From Paenibacillus sp. ACRRY (GTDB lineage Bacteria; Bacillota; Bacilli; Paenibacillales; Paenibacillaceae), in assembly GCF_022346995.1 (NCBI RefSeq), contig NZ_JAKRNM010000001.1:186001-250000 (forward strand): a stretch of 64,000 nt of DNA. Reading direction: 5' to 3'. Of this stretch, positions 26,394-36,216 are shown piece after piece. Position 1 is the first letter of the stretch; each line of letters opens with the position of its first letter. The notes below the pieces were generated by a model. The model saw only the letters and a program-made list of their open reading frames with translations, had not been told where the DNA came from and did no database searches. The position numbers were made by a program, and so were the translations under genes.

Positions 26394-26765
26394 ATGACAG
26401 ATTCGCTGAGACAAGATATTCGAGATAGATTAGCCCAGAAGGATTACCATTGTGAGAAAGAGTATACGTTATCGATCCTTAGCGGCAAATGGAAAGTGGT
26501 TATTTTATGGCATCTGGGAGTCGAAGGACCTCATCGGTTTAGCGATTTACAAAAGCTCTTTCCTAAAATTTCACATAAAATGTTGACAAGCCAGCTGCGT
26601 GAGCTGATTGAGGATGGCATTGTTCATAGAGAAGTTTATCCGGATGTCCCTCCCAAGGTTGAATATTCGATGACAGAAGTAGGAATGAGCATACTGCCCA
26701 TCGTGGAAATGATGTATACTTGGGGCCTGAATCGGTTAAGTCAGCTTAAGGAAGAAATCAAGTAA
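26394..26765 (+). CDS. HxlR family winged-helix transcriptional regulator
   Basis: 123-aa regulator of the HxlR type: a short N-terminus with Cys20, the [18 protein letters not shown] start of the wHTH domain, then [29 protein letters not shown] for the recognition helix and the wing. Members often sense aldehydes or oxidants through a conserved N-terminal Cys; Cys20 (HCEKEY) is in the right place for that. It lies 163 bp before an SDR gene on the same strand and may control it. Confidence 0.88.
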   Translation: MTDSLRQDIRDRLAQKDYHCEKEYTLSILSGKWKVVILWHLGVEGPHRFSDLQKLFPKISHKMLTSQLRELIEDGIVHREVYPDVPPKVEYSMTEVGMSILPIVEMMYTWGLNRLSQLKEEIK

Positions 26766-26928
26766 ATGGTTGTGGTAGTTACCGTTTGGTAACCACCGCA
26801 CCAAAAAGTGCATTCTTTTCATTCCAAGCAAGGGCAGTTAGAATGGAATAGAAGTTGAGAACGATGTTTTTCTGGCTAGGTTTGGATTCAATTTAACTTA
26901 ACTAACATTCAAAGGAGCGAACAATAAT

Positions 26929-27645
26929 ATGCAGTCCATTGCAGGGAAAGTAGCATTAATTACAGGAGCGGGGCGAGGGATTGGTCGCGCGATTGCCATT
27001 GCATTTGCACAAGAGGGCATCCACGTAGGTCTTGTAGGCCGTACGCTTGAGAATTTGCAACAAGTCAAGGAAGAACTTAAATCATACAATGTGAATGTAG
27101 CGATTGCTGCAGCTGACGTGTCCAATCTGGATTCCATTACAGCGGCGGTAGAGTCTGTGCGAGGAGAGCTCGGAGCGATCGATATTCTGATCAACAATGC
27201 GGGTATCGGCAAATTCGGCGGATTCATGGAGTTAACACCGGAAGAATGGACCAATATTATTGATGTCAACGTCAAAGGGGTATATTACACGACCCGTGCA
27301 GTATTGCCAGAGATGATGGAGCGCAATGCAGGCGATATCATTAACATTTCTTCTACGGCAGGACAAAAAGGTGCGCCGCTTACGAGCGCGTATACTGCAT
27401 CCAAAGCAGCTGTGAATGGACTCACCGAGTCCTTGATGCTCGAAGTACGCAAGAAAAACATCCGGGTTACGGCTCTGACTCCAAGTACCGTTGCTACAGA
27501 TATGGCAGTCGAGCTCAAGCTGACGGACGGCAATCCGGACAAGGTGATGCAGCCTGAAGATCTGGCAGACCTGATTGTAGCACAACTGAAGCTGCACCCA
27601 CGCGTACTCTTGAAGCATGCTGGTCTATGGTCAACGAATCCGTAA
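26929..27645 (+). CDS. SDR family oxidoreductase, FabG-like
   Basis: 238-aa short-chain reductase. Glycine motif TGAGRGIG at 12-19, NNAG at 89-92, catalytic Ser141/142, Tyr155 and Lys159 (YTASK). Arg38 (VGRT) after the second strand favours NADPH. It resembles 3-oxoacyl-ACP reductases, but a stand-alone gene behind an HxlR regulator is more likely a stress-related carbonyl reductase than part of fatty acid synthesis. AAAGGAG precedes the ATG. Confidence 0.88.
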   Translation: MQSIAGKVALITGAGRGIGRAIAIAFAQEGIHVGLVGRTLENLQQVKEELKSYNVNVAIAAADVSNLDSITAAVESVRGELGAIDILINNAGIGKFGGFMELTPEEWTNIIDVNVKGVYYTTRAVLPEMMERNAGDIINISSTAGQKGAPLTSAYTASKAAVNGLTESLMLEVRKKNIRVTALTPSTVATDMAVELKLTDGNPDKVMQPEDLADLIVAQLKLHPRVLLKHAGLWSTNP

Positions 27646-27695
27646 ATGGATAGAAGCCAAGGTGCATTGTAAAAATGTACACTAGTAATATACAA

Positions 27696-27726
27696 AAATA
27701 AGTCGCTATTTAAGCGGCTTATTTTT
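27696..27726 (+). terminator. Terminator of the SDR gene
   Basis: AAATAAGTCGCT and AGCGGCTTATTT pair with one G-T and are followed by TTTTTGTTTT. The 5' arm repeats the AGTCGCTAT seen at 1207 and 2129. Confidence 0.8.
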
Positions 27727-27766
27727 GTTTTGTAGAATTCTGACCTTGCTTCACTAATAATGAATA

Positions 27767-29119
27767 CTACTGTACAAGGTGTTCCAACTCATGCTCCAGT
27801 TTATTCCGCAGAATAAACACCATGGCAGCGCCAACTAGGAAAGCAACAGCATCCGCAATAACGAGCGACCAGACCACGCCGTGAAAACCGTTCAGGTGGT
27901 TGGCAATAAAGAGCACTGGAATTAAAGTAATGCCTTGAATAATGGACATAATAAATGCGGCGGTTCCTTGGGCAGTTGCCTGGAAAATGCCTGTGAACAG
28001 CGTCGTCATTCCTGAGATGAACAGGGACAGAAATGTCACATGCAGAATATAGCTTCCCATTTCAATGAGCTGCGGATCACTTGTGAATAGTCCGATTAAA
28101 TGATCCGAGATCAGATAAACGATGATGCCGAACCCGGCGGCTAGAACGATAATACTTTTAATCGTAAATCCAATGGTTTGTTTCATACGCAGCCTGTTCG
28201 CCGTAAACGTGAAAGCAATCAACGGCACAACCCCTTCACATAACCCCATCAGAATAAATTCAGGAAACTGCAGCAAACGTGATGCTATCCCGTATCCCGC
28301 TACAGCCTGATCCCCATAGTCTGCAAGAAAATGGTTCAAGAAGAGCGACATGGCCCCCAGGAAGATACTCATGATAAAGACAGGAACACCAATTTTGAAT
28401 ACATTGCTCAGGATGTCTTTGCTTGCCTTAAACCATCTGGCAGAAATGGTGAGTATATGGCTTTTATTCCCCATATGAAAGGCGTAGAATGCACTCGCAG
28501 CCAGGTTGGAGATCACGGTAGCAGATGCTACACCAATAACGCCCCAGTGAAAAACGTAGATGACTACAACATCAAGTATGACGTTTACGGCGACACTTAG
28601 GATCATGCCGACCATGGACGTGATGGCCGCTCCTTCGGAACGTACGATATTTTCCAGTGTGAAAAACAGGATCACAAATGGCGAGCCAATCAGCATAACG
28701 GTGACATACTCTTTTGTAAATCCAAATGATTCCGGCGTTGCCCCAAGGCCATGAACGATAGGGTCAATCAATGGAAGACCGATGGCCATGACGAGCAAAC
28801 CGAGAACTATACTGCTGTAGAACGCAAAGGAAGACACATGTTTTACATCATCATATTTCTGCTCGCCCAGCAAACGAGAAATAAAGGTACCACTGCCTAT
28901 GCCAATCAAGTTTCCTAACGCCATAATGGCGGCAAACAAAGGCAAGGTTAGCGCAAGAGCGGTTAACATCGCTGTATTGCCCAGCGTACCGAGAAAATAG
29001 GCGTTCAAGATGGAGTAGATGACGTTCATTGACGTGCCAAGCATCATGGGGATGGCAAAGTGAGCTACGGCTTTGGTAATTGGTGCCTTTTCGAAATAAT
29101 GGAGGTTTTCTGCATCCAT
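27767..29119 (-). CDS. MATE family efflux transporter
   Basis: 450-aa membrane protein with 12 predicted helices in two homologous halves, the standard MATE size (MepA/NorM group). It would export drugs or cationic compounds using an ion gradient. The start at 29119 is preferred because AAGAAGG lies 11 bp upstream; the frame is open to 29161, where no ribosome binding site is seen and where a regulator site begins. It is divergent from a TetR gene with three palindromes between them, so expression is probably drug-inducible. Confidence 0.88.
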   Translation of the reverse strand: MDAENLHYFEKAPITKAVAHFAIPMMLGTSMNVIYSILNAYFLGTLGNTAMLTALALTLPLFAAIMALGNLIGIGSGTFISRLLGEQKYDDVKHVSSFAFYSSIVLGLLVMAIGLPLIDPIVHGLGATPESFGFTKEYVTVMLIGSPFVILFFTLENIVRSEGAAITSMVGMILSVAVNVILDVVVIYVFHWGVIGVASATVISNLAASAFYAFHMGNKSHILTISARWFKASKDILSNVFKIGVPVFIMSIFLGAMSLFLNHFLADYGDQAVAGYGIASRLLQFPEFILMGLCEGVVPLIAFTFTANRLRMKQTIGFTIKSIIVLAAGFGIIVYLISDHLIGLFTSDPQLIEMGSYILHVTFLSLFISGMTTLFTGIFQATAQGTAAFIMSIIQGITLIPVLFIANHLNGFHGVVWSLVIADAVAFLVGAAMVFILRNKLEHELEHLVQ

Positions 29120-29162
29120 GGGGGTCACTACCTTCTTCATGTAATTTAGTATTGCTGACAAT

Positions 29163-29243
29163 CTAACAGTGTTAGTTTGTGCCTTACAGTGTAAGATGAT
29201 ATCATGAGCGTATGAACCTGTAAAGAAAAACTTACACTGTTAG
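29163..29243. promoter_or_regulatory. Three TetR-type operator palindromes between mate and tetR
   Basis: Three 13-bp palindromes share the pattern CTWACA-S-TGTWAG: CTAACAGTGTTAG (29163-29175), CTTACAGTGTAAG (29183-29195) and CTTACACTGTTAG (29231-29243). The first two are 20 bp apart, two turns of the helix. They fill the promoter region of both divergent genes. Confidence 0.75.
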
Positions 29244-29261
29244 ATAAAAGGGCGGATACAA

Positions 29262-29942
29262 ATGAAAAAACAACAGCCACAAATCTCGGAAGATAAAATA
29301 TTGGAAGCCTCGTGGGGGCTTCTGGGCGAAGAGGGCATCGAGAAATTCAGCATGAGACGACTAGCCGATCGTTTAGGGATTCAGGCGCCTTCGATTTACT
29401 GGTATTTCAAGAGCAAGCAGAATCTCTACCAACGTCTGGCTAACCAGATATCGAAAATCATTCTGGAGGAATTCAATTCTGAGGGGAATTGGAAAGAGCA
29501 GTTGGAGGAGTTAGCCATAACCATTCGGAGTGTGCTCAGTCGTTATCCCTGCTCCACGCAGCTCATGATGATGACGCTGCCCCATGAACCTGACATGATC
29601 CGATTCACCAACCGGATGTTACTTTGCGTAGAATCGACCCCACTTGAGCAAGAGCAGAAATTGCAAGCTGTTATAACGCTCACAAACTATGTGTTCTATT
29701 TTGTACTGGATGATTATCAGCATCAGCGCAATATTGCCGTGATGCAGGAGGACGAGGGAGAAATTCCAGACGGGCAGATGAACGTTCTGCTGGACTCCAT
29801 GACCGAGGCGGAAGCGGGACTATTCCGAGGAATGTACAAAAGCGGGCTTTTTGAGGTGATGGGGACCGATCAAGCTTTTGAATTTGGTTTGAAGCTGATT
29901 CTGATGGGGATTGAGCAAGTCATTAAAGAGCATGAAAATTAG
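29262..29942 (+). CDS. TetR family regulator with tetracycline-repressor-like C-terminal domain
   Basis: 226-aa regulator. The helix-turn-helix is at about residues 25-50 (FSMRRLADRLGIQAPSIYWYF), matching the TetR(class B)-like RLADRLGVQAPALYWHF pattern. The C-terminal helical domain also resembles the tetracycline-repressor type. AAAAGGGCGG lies before the ATG. It should repress itself and the divergent MATE pump through the palindromes at 29163-29243, with the pump's substrate as inducer. Confidence 0.88.
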   Translation: MKKQQPQISEDKILEASWGLLGEEGIEKFSMRRLADRLGIQAPSIYWYFKSKQNLYQRLANQISKIILEEFNSEGNWKEQLEELAITIRSVLSRYPCSTQLMMMTLPHEPDMIRFTNRMLLCVESTPLEQEQKLQAVITLTNYVFYFVLDDYQHQRNIAVMQEDEGEIPDGQMNVLLDSMTEAEAGLFRGMYKSGLFEVMGTDQAFEFGLKLILMGIEQVIKEHEN

Positions 29943-29997
29943 AATGCAAATCACTGTCCCAGGCAGGAGAAATCAGCATGATGTAAATGGAACCACC

Positions 29998-30034
29998 AAA
30001 AGAGGGCATAACCAAATGTTATACCCTCTTTGCT
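29998..30034. terminator. Terminator after the TetR gene
   Basis: AGAGGG-C-ATAAC and GTTAT-A-CCCTCT form a 12-bp stem with one mismatch and a CAAAT loop, followed by TTTGCTTTTTG. It may also serve the minus-strand PL4 gene that ends at 30112. Confidence 0.75.
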
Positions 30035-30111
30035 TTTTGATTCTGTTTTCTCATCTTAACTATTATATAAATTAGGTTTGTTTAACGAACTTTTCGAACT
30101 CCATTCGCCGT

Positions 30112-31764
30112 TTATTCATTTAAGAGCTCTACAACATCATATGCCCATCCTGCACTCAGCCATGGACCAGAGTCGGTGTTACCGCTGATGGGTTTAATTG
30201 AAATGGTATTGGTCCCTTCTACAAAGTAGGAGGCAGGGATTGTCCAATTAAACGTAGCGTTATTCCCTCTGTACGTACCGATCGTGAAACTTCGTGACTT
30301 GGGCTGGGAAGAATTTGGTGGATTCTTTAACTCATGTCCGTTGATTGTAACGCTTGGCCGTCCGCCATTGGAAGCTGCAGTAATCCCGATATTGAATTCG
30401 TGAGGGAACGAAGACTGCGTAGCGTCCATATCAAACGTGATGGTTGTTAGAGAGTTTTGACCACGAAACTGAATTGCCGGGAATTCGTTAGCGGCGTTGT
30501 CAATTTCAAAATGGACAGGTTCCCAGCTTTGGTTTCGGATATCCGAAGGGTGGAATTTGGAAATGTTCTGCCCATTTAAGAACTCCAGCGGTGTTCCGTC
30601 CCAATCTCCGATACGCCAAAGGGCACTCGTACTGCTCGGATCATTTTTAATCGTAATGGTATTCAGGGCTGTCGTGCTGCCTGCCAGAACATTGACGTTT
30701 TGCTCGTGCACGGCCAATTCACCTTTATAAACAGTCATGGTGTAAGTCCCTGGAATCATGTTGCTTTTCGCTGCTGAACCTTTTGCGCTGGTTGTCATCC
30801 AATATTGGGCGTTGCTGTTCGAAAAACCAACAGTGTAGGAATAGCTAGAGTTCATGCCCGCGAGGCCATTAAGTACTACTTTCCCGCGTTCCGCTTCCCA
30901 ACCAAGTAAATTTAATTCAGACATCCAGCTAAAGTCAGGTGTGCTCGGTGTTTCTCCGGTCGTGAATATGTATGCATATGGACCATGCAAGCCTTTTCGC
31001 AAGCTTTCCGTTTGATTGTGGCCTGAGAACATGTAATTGTAAATCTCCGTATCTCCTCCGCTTTGGAATTGAATATCCCGGAAGAAGGGACCACCTGAAC
31101 TTTTTTCCCGGTTGCCGTATGCCATAAATACGCCAACACCATCTCCCGTAACTCCACGAATCCCCAAATCCATAGCTTGATCATTGTCATAATACTTGGA
31201 AGTAGTGTATCCGTTCGCGTGGCCTTTTACGTCTTGGCTCTCAACGTTCCCGGTAGACCCTCCATTGTTGGAATTCGGAGATGTATTGGTTAGTACGGCT
31301 CCGTTACCTCTGAAAATGTACCGCATCTCCCCGAACGAAGCTCCGTCGCCCAGATATGTGGCCATATAGATGATGTTCTCTCCGCTGCGAGAAATATAAT
31401 AATGAGTCAAATCATCCTCTGCTTCAGTCGTTGTGATGATCACAGACGATCCATCAGAGGACATTGCCCAACTGACATCTGCAGACGATCCAAGTCCGGA
31501 TTTGATGTGAGATCCTTTTCCGCTGCTAGTGGTTAGTTTAATGCCGTTTAGTTTGGCGGATGTCAAATCTCCATTGTCTGCATTAATGGCATACTCCAGT
31601 CCTGCCCCCGTATTAACAACAATAGATTTCCCATTATCGTTTACCTGAAGTGCCCCAGCTGCACTGACATCTGCAGGATAAAAACCATAGACCGTTACAA
31701 TAAGCAGGATTGCAGATAATACAAACTTGGACTTAATAAATGCCGTTTTGAGATGAATAATCAA
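30112..31764 (-). CDS. Secreted rhamnogalacturonan lyase, PL4 family
   Basis: 550-aa exported enzyme. Signal peptide about 1-35 (VSAA), then the large beta-sandwich catalytic domain of polysaccharide lyase family 4 (about 36-290), a fibronectin-like middle domain with carboxypeptidase-like loops (about 295-370, GTYTMTVYKGELAV) and a C-terminal CBM-like domain starting at the family landmark RIGDWDGTPLEFLNG (about 385-550). It cuts the rhamnogalacturonan I backbone of pectin by beta-elimination. The start is TTG with AGGAG 10 bp upstream. It supplies oligomers for the importer encoded from 34678. Confidence 0.85.
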   Translation of the reverse strand: MIIHLKTAFIKSKFVLSAILLIVTVYGFYPADVSAAGALQVNDNGKSIVVNTGAGLEYAINADNGDLTSAKLNGIKLTTSSGKGSHIKSGLGSSADVSWAMSSDGSSVIITTTEAEDDLTHYYISRSGENIIYMATYLGDGASFGEMRYIFRGNGAVLTNTSPNSNNGGSTGNVESQDVKGHANGYTTSKYYDNDQAMDLGIRGVTGDGVGVFMAYGNREKSSGGPFFRDIQFQSGGDTEIYNYMFSGHNQTESLRKGLHGPYAYIFTTGETPSTPDFSWMSELNLLGWEAERGKVVLNGLAGMNSSYSYTVGFSNSNAQYWMTTSAKGSAAKSNMIPGTYTMTVYKGELAVHEQNVNVLAGSTTALNTITIKNDPSSTSALWRIGDWDGTPLEFLNGQNISKFHPSDIRNQSWEPVHFEIDNAANEFPAIQFRGQNSLTTITFDMDATQSSFPHEFNIGITAASNGGRPSVTINGHELKNPPNSSQPKSRSFTIGTYRGNNATFNWTIPASYFVEGTNTISIKPISGNTDSGPWLSAGWAYDVVELLNE

Positions 31765-32226
31765 TTTGTTGATTCTCCTTTTACGTAAAACGATTCTAGT
31801 GAAAATAACTTAACAATATCTTGACAAAGGAAATAAAAACCTCCTTATTTTAGTGTATTTTAGTTTGTTGTCTAGTTCCTTTTAATATATCGGCGCAATT
31901 ATTATATTTTGTAGAAACTTGCTTAAAGTCCGCGATTTTCAGGAAATTATGACTAGGTTCGTTGAATATTTAAATAAAATTAGGTAGTCAAGAAGAACCT
32001 GATCGTGTTCGATGTATGTTTATTCATGAAAACGAAGTAGTAAAATCTAACTGCACTTTTATACAAGTACATTGAATGTGCTTATCCTTTTTTGATTAAG
32101 AACAGATATTTTGCAGAAAAAATGAAGAGCGAAATATACATGGATTTTTCTTATTTTTCCATTTGGCGTTCGAACGTCGGATGATAAAATGACTGCAACA
32201 AATTTGTGCAGAGGAGATCATCCATT
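31765..32226. other. AT-rich divergent regulatory region
   Basis: 462 bp between the PL4 gene and the membrane AraC gene, strongly AT-rich, with no gene. I see a plus-strand promoter at 32163-32190 with a palindrome in its spacer, and no clear promoter for the PL4 gene. Confidence 0.45.
32163..32190 (+). promoter_or_regulatory. Candidate promoter with palindromic spacer before the AraC gene
   Basis: TTGGCG (32163-32168), a 16-bp spacer and TAAAAT (32185-32190). The spacer begins inside a perfect 10-bp palindrome, CGTTCGAACG (32167-32176), a possible operator. Confidence 0.4.
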
Positions 32227-34527
32227 TTGAGAAAAAAAAGTTTGCTGATTAAATTGTTTGTTTTCGGAAGTTTGGTCAGCATTCTTCCTGTTGTGCTCGT
32301 TGGCGCTTTTTCCACCTTCAAATCTTCCAAAGAGATTCAAAACCAGAACAATCTTGCCCAAATGCAATTGATTCAACAGGTGAAATCCAACATTGAACAG
32401 GTCGTTTTCGTTGCCGATCACACCTTTACGAATCTGCTGGAATCGACAGTCATGGAAGATGCCTTAAATAGCGGCCTTCAGGCTAACCATTTTCAACTCT
32501 ACAATCGCCTACGAAGAGAAATTATCAATTTACAGTCATTCGATACAAAAGTGGGGGAGGTCATTATCCTCAATAAACGGCAAAATTGGATCATCCTAAA
32601 TCAGGGGATTCGGCGACTGGAAGCTCACCCAAGTGCTGAAAAACTCATGGGATTTTTCACACTCGAAGATGTTTCTTCTTGGCACTTGCTTAAGAACAGT
32701 GACTATAAGGATCTCCCTCAAAATGCAAGCTGTCCTTATACGATTAGCGAGATTCGCAAACTGCCTCATTATCGAAAAGATCATTCTGCTTTGAGCTTCC
32801 TGAACATCCCTGCTTGCAGCATTGCTGACATGATTTCGTCGGGCGAAGGGTCCAATGAAACGATGATTATCGATGAACAACATAACATCATTGCCCATCG
32901 CAATCATGAACTCATCGGCACAAATCTGTTGGATCACCCTAATTTTGATTCAAAAGTAAATTTCTCCGAAGCTTCCGGACAATTTTCACTAACCCAATCC
33001 GGGGAGCCATACACCGTGACATATAACAAATCATCGTTGAATAACTGGACCTATTTATCCATCGTGTCCGTTGATCAGTTGACGCTGGAATCCAGACAAA
33101 TCCGCTGGTTTACACTAATCATCAGCCTAGTTACCATCGCCATATCGATGATATTCGTATACTTCATCTCCAAACATATTTATTTTCCAGTCAACCGATT
33201 GATCCAACGCATTCATCAAAACAAAAGCGACTCCAATGACAAAATAAGCAATGAACTTCAAGTTATTGAACACTATATGAACGACCTGTACTCGTCGAAA
33301 TCGGATCTTGAGACCGTGATGCACGCGTACCACCAACAAGTTCAAACGTTATTTTTAAGCCGTTTATATGGTGGTTCACTCCGAATCGAGGAGATTCATG
33401 GCAAATTGCTTCAATTCGATTGGTTGGATCGGATGAATCGTTGGGGCAGTATGACGGTGTTGACGCTTCAATTGGATACGCTCGATGACACCCATTATGA
33501 TATGAAGGATCTTGATCTGCTGCTGTTTGCGGTCTCGAATATCGTGGATGAAATGGTGGACAGCAAAGAACGATTCCCCAGTGTATGGTTCGATCAGACG
33601 TTAGTTATTCTCAAAGGACATCCGCACAGCGAAGTCGACAAGTTGAGGGAGACAGATTACAAGTTAACCGAGTCGGTGAAAAATGCAATTCAGCAATATC
33701 TCCATCTGTCCGTGAGCATTGGGATCAGCTCTTCTTTTCACCATATCAGCTATGCAGCCAGGGCATATGAGGAAGGAATGGAAGCACTCAAAAACAGGGT
33801 TCTTCTTGGGAAAAGCGTTATTGTCCCATATTTCAGCACTCAGTCCAACCTTGCGACTGTTATCCATGACTATCCCGTTCAGATTGAAACGGAAATCATC
33901 GAAGCGATCAAGATTGCAGATGAAAAAGCAGCCAGGGATTCGATTGCAGAGTGGATGAGCTTGGTTTGCAATGATACGCTACCCTTACACGAGTGCCAAG
34001 GATTTATGATGAGGCTTTTAACTCGCTTCCTCATGTTGAAGCAAGAGATGGGGATCAGTTACGAGCAATTGGGTTTCCGAAAGAGTTCCAGGTATATGGA
34101 ACTTTTTTCGTTGCATATGAGCGAAGAGATTGAAGCGTGGTTCACCGTGAAGATGATCATCCCCATAATCCACGTTTTAGATGAACGCAGGGAGTTCCAA
34201 TTCCAAAATTTATCGGAACAAATGATCGATTATATCCATCAGCATGTGGAAGAGGATGTGACCTTGGAACGTTGCGCAGCAAGCATGAACTATAATGCCA
34301 GCTATTTGAGCAGTGTTTTTAAAATGGAAACAGGACAATTGTTCAGCGTATATCTCGCAGATTATAGACAACAGCTCGCAAAGACATGGCTGAAGAATAC
34401 CGAGATGACCATCAAGGAGATTGCAGAGCGGCTCAGATACAGCAACTCCCAGAATTTTATCCGCTCCTTTCGCAAAATCGAAGGTATAACTCCGGGGCAA
34501 TATCGTTCTCAGCATCATAATCAGTGA
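32227..34527 (+). CDS. Membrane-bound AraC family transcriptional regulator with extracellular sensor
   Basis: 766-aa one-component sensor-regulator. One helix near residues 6-26, a dCache-like extracellular domain (about 30-285), a second helix (about 290-312), a HAMP-like linker, a degenerate central domain of about 250 residues and two AraC helix-turn-helix motifs in the last 100 residues (TLERCAASMNYNASYLSSVF; TIKEIAERLRYSNSQNF). The start is TTG at 32227, 10 bp after GAGGAG; a GTG at 32206 lies before the ribosome binding site. This architecture in Paenibacillus usually controls the adjacent YtcQ-type importer operon, here the genes from 34678 and probably the PL4 gene. Confidence 0.88.
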   Translation: MRKKSLLIKLFVFGSLVSILPVVLVGAFSTFKSSKEIQNQNNLAQMQLIQQVKSNIEQVVFVADHTFTNLLESTVMEDALNSGLQANHFQLYNRLRREIINLQSFDTKVGEVIILNKRQNWIILNQGIRRLEAHPSAEKLMGFFTLEDVSSWHLLKNSDYKDLPQNASCPYTISEIRKLPHYRKDHSALSFLNIPACSIADMISSGEGSNETMIIDEQHNIIAHRNHELIGTNLLDHPNFDSKVNFSEASGQFSLTQSGEPYTVTYNKSSLNNWTYLSIVSVDQLTLESRQIRWFTLIISLVTIAISMIFVYFISKHIYFPVNRLIQRIHQNKSDSNDKISNELQVIEHYMNDLYSSKSDLETVMHAYHQQVQTLFLSRLYGGSLRIEEIHGKLLQFDWLDRMNRWGSMTVLTLQLDTLDDTHYDMKDLDLLLFAVSNIVDEMVDSKERFPSVWFDQTLVILKGHPHSEVDKLRETDYKLTESVKNAIQQYLHLSVSIGISSSFHHISYAARAYEEGMEALKNRVLLGKSVIVPYFSTQSNLATVIHDYPVQIETEIIEAIKIADEKAARDSIAEWMSLVCNDTLPLHECQGFMMRLLTRFLMLKQEMGISYEQLGFRKSSRYMELFSLHMSEEIEAWFTVKMIIPIIHVLDERREFQFQNLSEQMIDYIHQHVEEDVTLERCAASMNYNASYLSSVFKMETGQLFSVYLADYRQQLAKTWLKNTEMTIKEIAERLRYSNSQNFIRSFRKIEGITPGQYRSQHHNQ

Positions 34528-34557
34528 TGTCTAATTTACAAATTATGTGTAACACCA

Positions 34558-34611
34558 ATAATCATGTTTTTGGATATGTCCTCAATGGAGCGTTACAAAA
34601 GACATGATTAT
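34558..34611 (+). promoter_or_regulatory. Long inverted repeat upstream of the pectin importer operon
   Basis: ATAATCATGTTTTT and AAAA-G-ACATGATTAT pair over 14 bp with one bulged G, separated by about 25 bp. No T run follows. It may be a regulator site or a leader hairpin of the operon beginning at 34678, or a 3' hairpin of the AraC mRNA. Confidence 0.4.
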
Positions 34612-34677
34612 ATGCGTTATTCCTGTCTGCCTTTATCATCAAAATGAACCGCAACCTACCGAAGGGGAGATGACAAG

Positions 34678-36183
34678 ATGGCAAGGCATAAAATGATGTT
34701 TGTCGTAACCGTGGTGATCATGCTCATTTTAGTAACCGCTTGCAACGGAGGAGAGGGGGCTTCTTCCGGCAACGGCAATTCCAAAAAGGAAGAGCGGCCA
34801 ACGATCTCTTTCATGTCCATCCTGCAGACGGCAGAGACACCTGATCCAAAACTTGAAAAGGCTTTGGAAGAGAAATTGAACGTGAACTTGGAGATTCAGT
34901 GGATTCCCGCAGCAACTTACGTAGATCGGTTAAACTCAGCATTTGCGACAGGCAACTTAACCGATGTCTCCAGCATCTCCTTGGATGGACCTATTAAAGA
35001 AGCCGTTCGTGACGATCAATTTTGGGAAATTGGACCTTACTTGGACCGGTTCGAAAATCTGAGCAAGCTGAAACCGGAGATCATGAACAATGTAAAAGTG
35101 GACGGCAAAATATACGCCTTATATCAAGGCCGACCGCTTTCGCGCCAAGGCATCGTATATCGTAAAGATTGGGCCGATCATTTGGGATTGGCAGCCCCTA
35201 CGAATACGGATGAGTTATTAAACATGTTAAAACAATTTACGGAGAATGATCCAGACGGTAATGGCGTTAACGATACGATTGGCCTTGCCGACCGTGATGA
35301 TCTGACTTTTGGTGCGTTTAAAACGGTTGCTTCCTGGTTCGGCGCACCGAATGAGTGGGGGTTCCAAAACGACAAACTGGCTCCTGCATTTATGTTACCG
35401 GAGTATAAACAGGCTATGAATTATATGAAGGAGTTACGGGATAAAGGGTACATGAACAAGGATTTCCCTGTCACAAGCAAGGTAGATCAACAGAACATGG
35501 TGGCAAACGGGACGGCTGGCGTGTATATCGGCTGCATGTGTAACGTTCAACAGCTGCATACCGACGCAGTACAACTCAATCCGAAAGCTGAGTTTGACGT
35601 GTTTAACCAAATCAAGGGACCAAATGGTGAATATACCGTTTGGGCTATCAATGGATACAATTACTCCTATTTGTTTCCGAAATCCGCCATTGAGTCCGAA
35701 GAGGAGCTTCTGCAGGTTCTAACATTTATGGACCAACTGATGTCCGAAGAGATCTCCAATCTGCTGATTTGGGGGATTGAAGGTGAACATTACAACGTTG
35801 TCGATGGAGCTGCCATACCGATTGAGGATCAATCCAAGATCGACCGGGAAGTGTATCCTTACATGTTTTTCGAGATTGGCGAGCCTGAAACGAATGGACG
35901 ATTGCTCGGAAACTCATCGTACGAGCCAGCGAACAAGGCTGCGGAATTATTTGAGGACAATGACAAGTATGTAGTGTCAGATCCAACGATTACGCTGGAT
36001 TCCGATACGCTGTCCTTAAACAAGGACCGATTGAAGCAAATCATGAATGACGCTACTTTTAACTATATCCTTGGTGAACTCGATGAAGCGGGGTTCCAGG
36101 CAGAGATTAACCGGTGGAGAAGTGAAGGCGGAGATCAAGTGATCGAAGAACTTAACGCTTCCTATGAGCAGAATGCCAATTAA
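34678..36183 (+). CDS. Extracellular oligosaccharide-binding lipoprotein, YtcQ-like
   Basis: 501-aa binding lipoprotein with a signal peptide and lipobox (VTAC, Cys22), a Gly/Ser/Asn linker, then the solute-binding fold with NDPDGNGVNDTIG near residue 189. It is the first gene of a four-gene operon with two permeases and a GH28 enzyme. In Bacillus subtilis the related YtcQ-YteP-YtcP system is linked to rhamnogalacturonan use, which fits the PL4, GH28 and GH105 neighbours. GGGGAGATGACAAG precedes the ATG. No ATPase gene is present, so a shared MsmX-type ATPase is expected. Confidence 0.88.
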   Translation: MARHKMMFVVTVVIMLILVTACNGGEGASSGNGNSKKEERPTISFMSILQTAETPDPKLEKALEEKLNVNLEIQWIPAATYVDRLNSAFATGNLTDVSSISLDGPIKEAVRDDQFWEIGPYLDRFENLSKLKPEIMNNVKVDGKIYALYQGRPLSRQGIVYRKDWADHLGLAAPTNTDELLNMLKQFTENDPDGNGVNDTIGLADRDDLTFGAFKTVASWFGAPNEWGFQNDKLAPAFMLPEYKQAMNYMKELRDKGYMNKDFPVTSKVDQQNMVANGTAGVYIGCMCNVQQLHTDAVQLNPKAEFDVFNQIKGPNGEYTVWAINGYNYSYLFPKSAIESEEELLQVLTFMDQLMSEEISNLLIWGIEGEHYNVVDGAAIPIEDQSKIDREVYPYMFFEIGEPETNGRLLGNSSYEPANKAAELFEDNDKYVVSDPTITLDSDTLSLNKDRLKQIMNDATFNYILGELDEAGFQAEINRWRSEGGDQVIEELNASYEQNAN

Positions 36184-36216
36184 ACGTTTATTCAAAATGA
36201 AAAGGAAGATGTCAGG

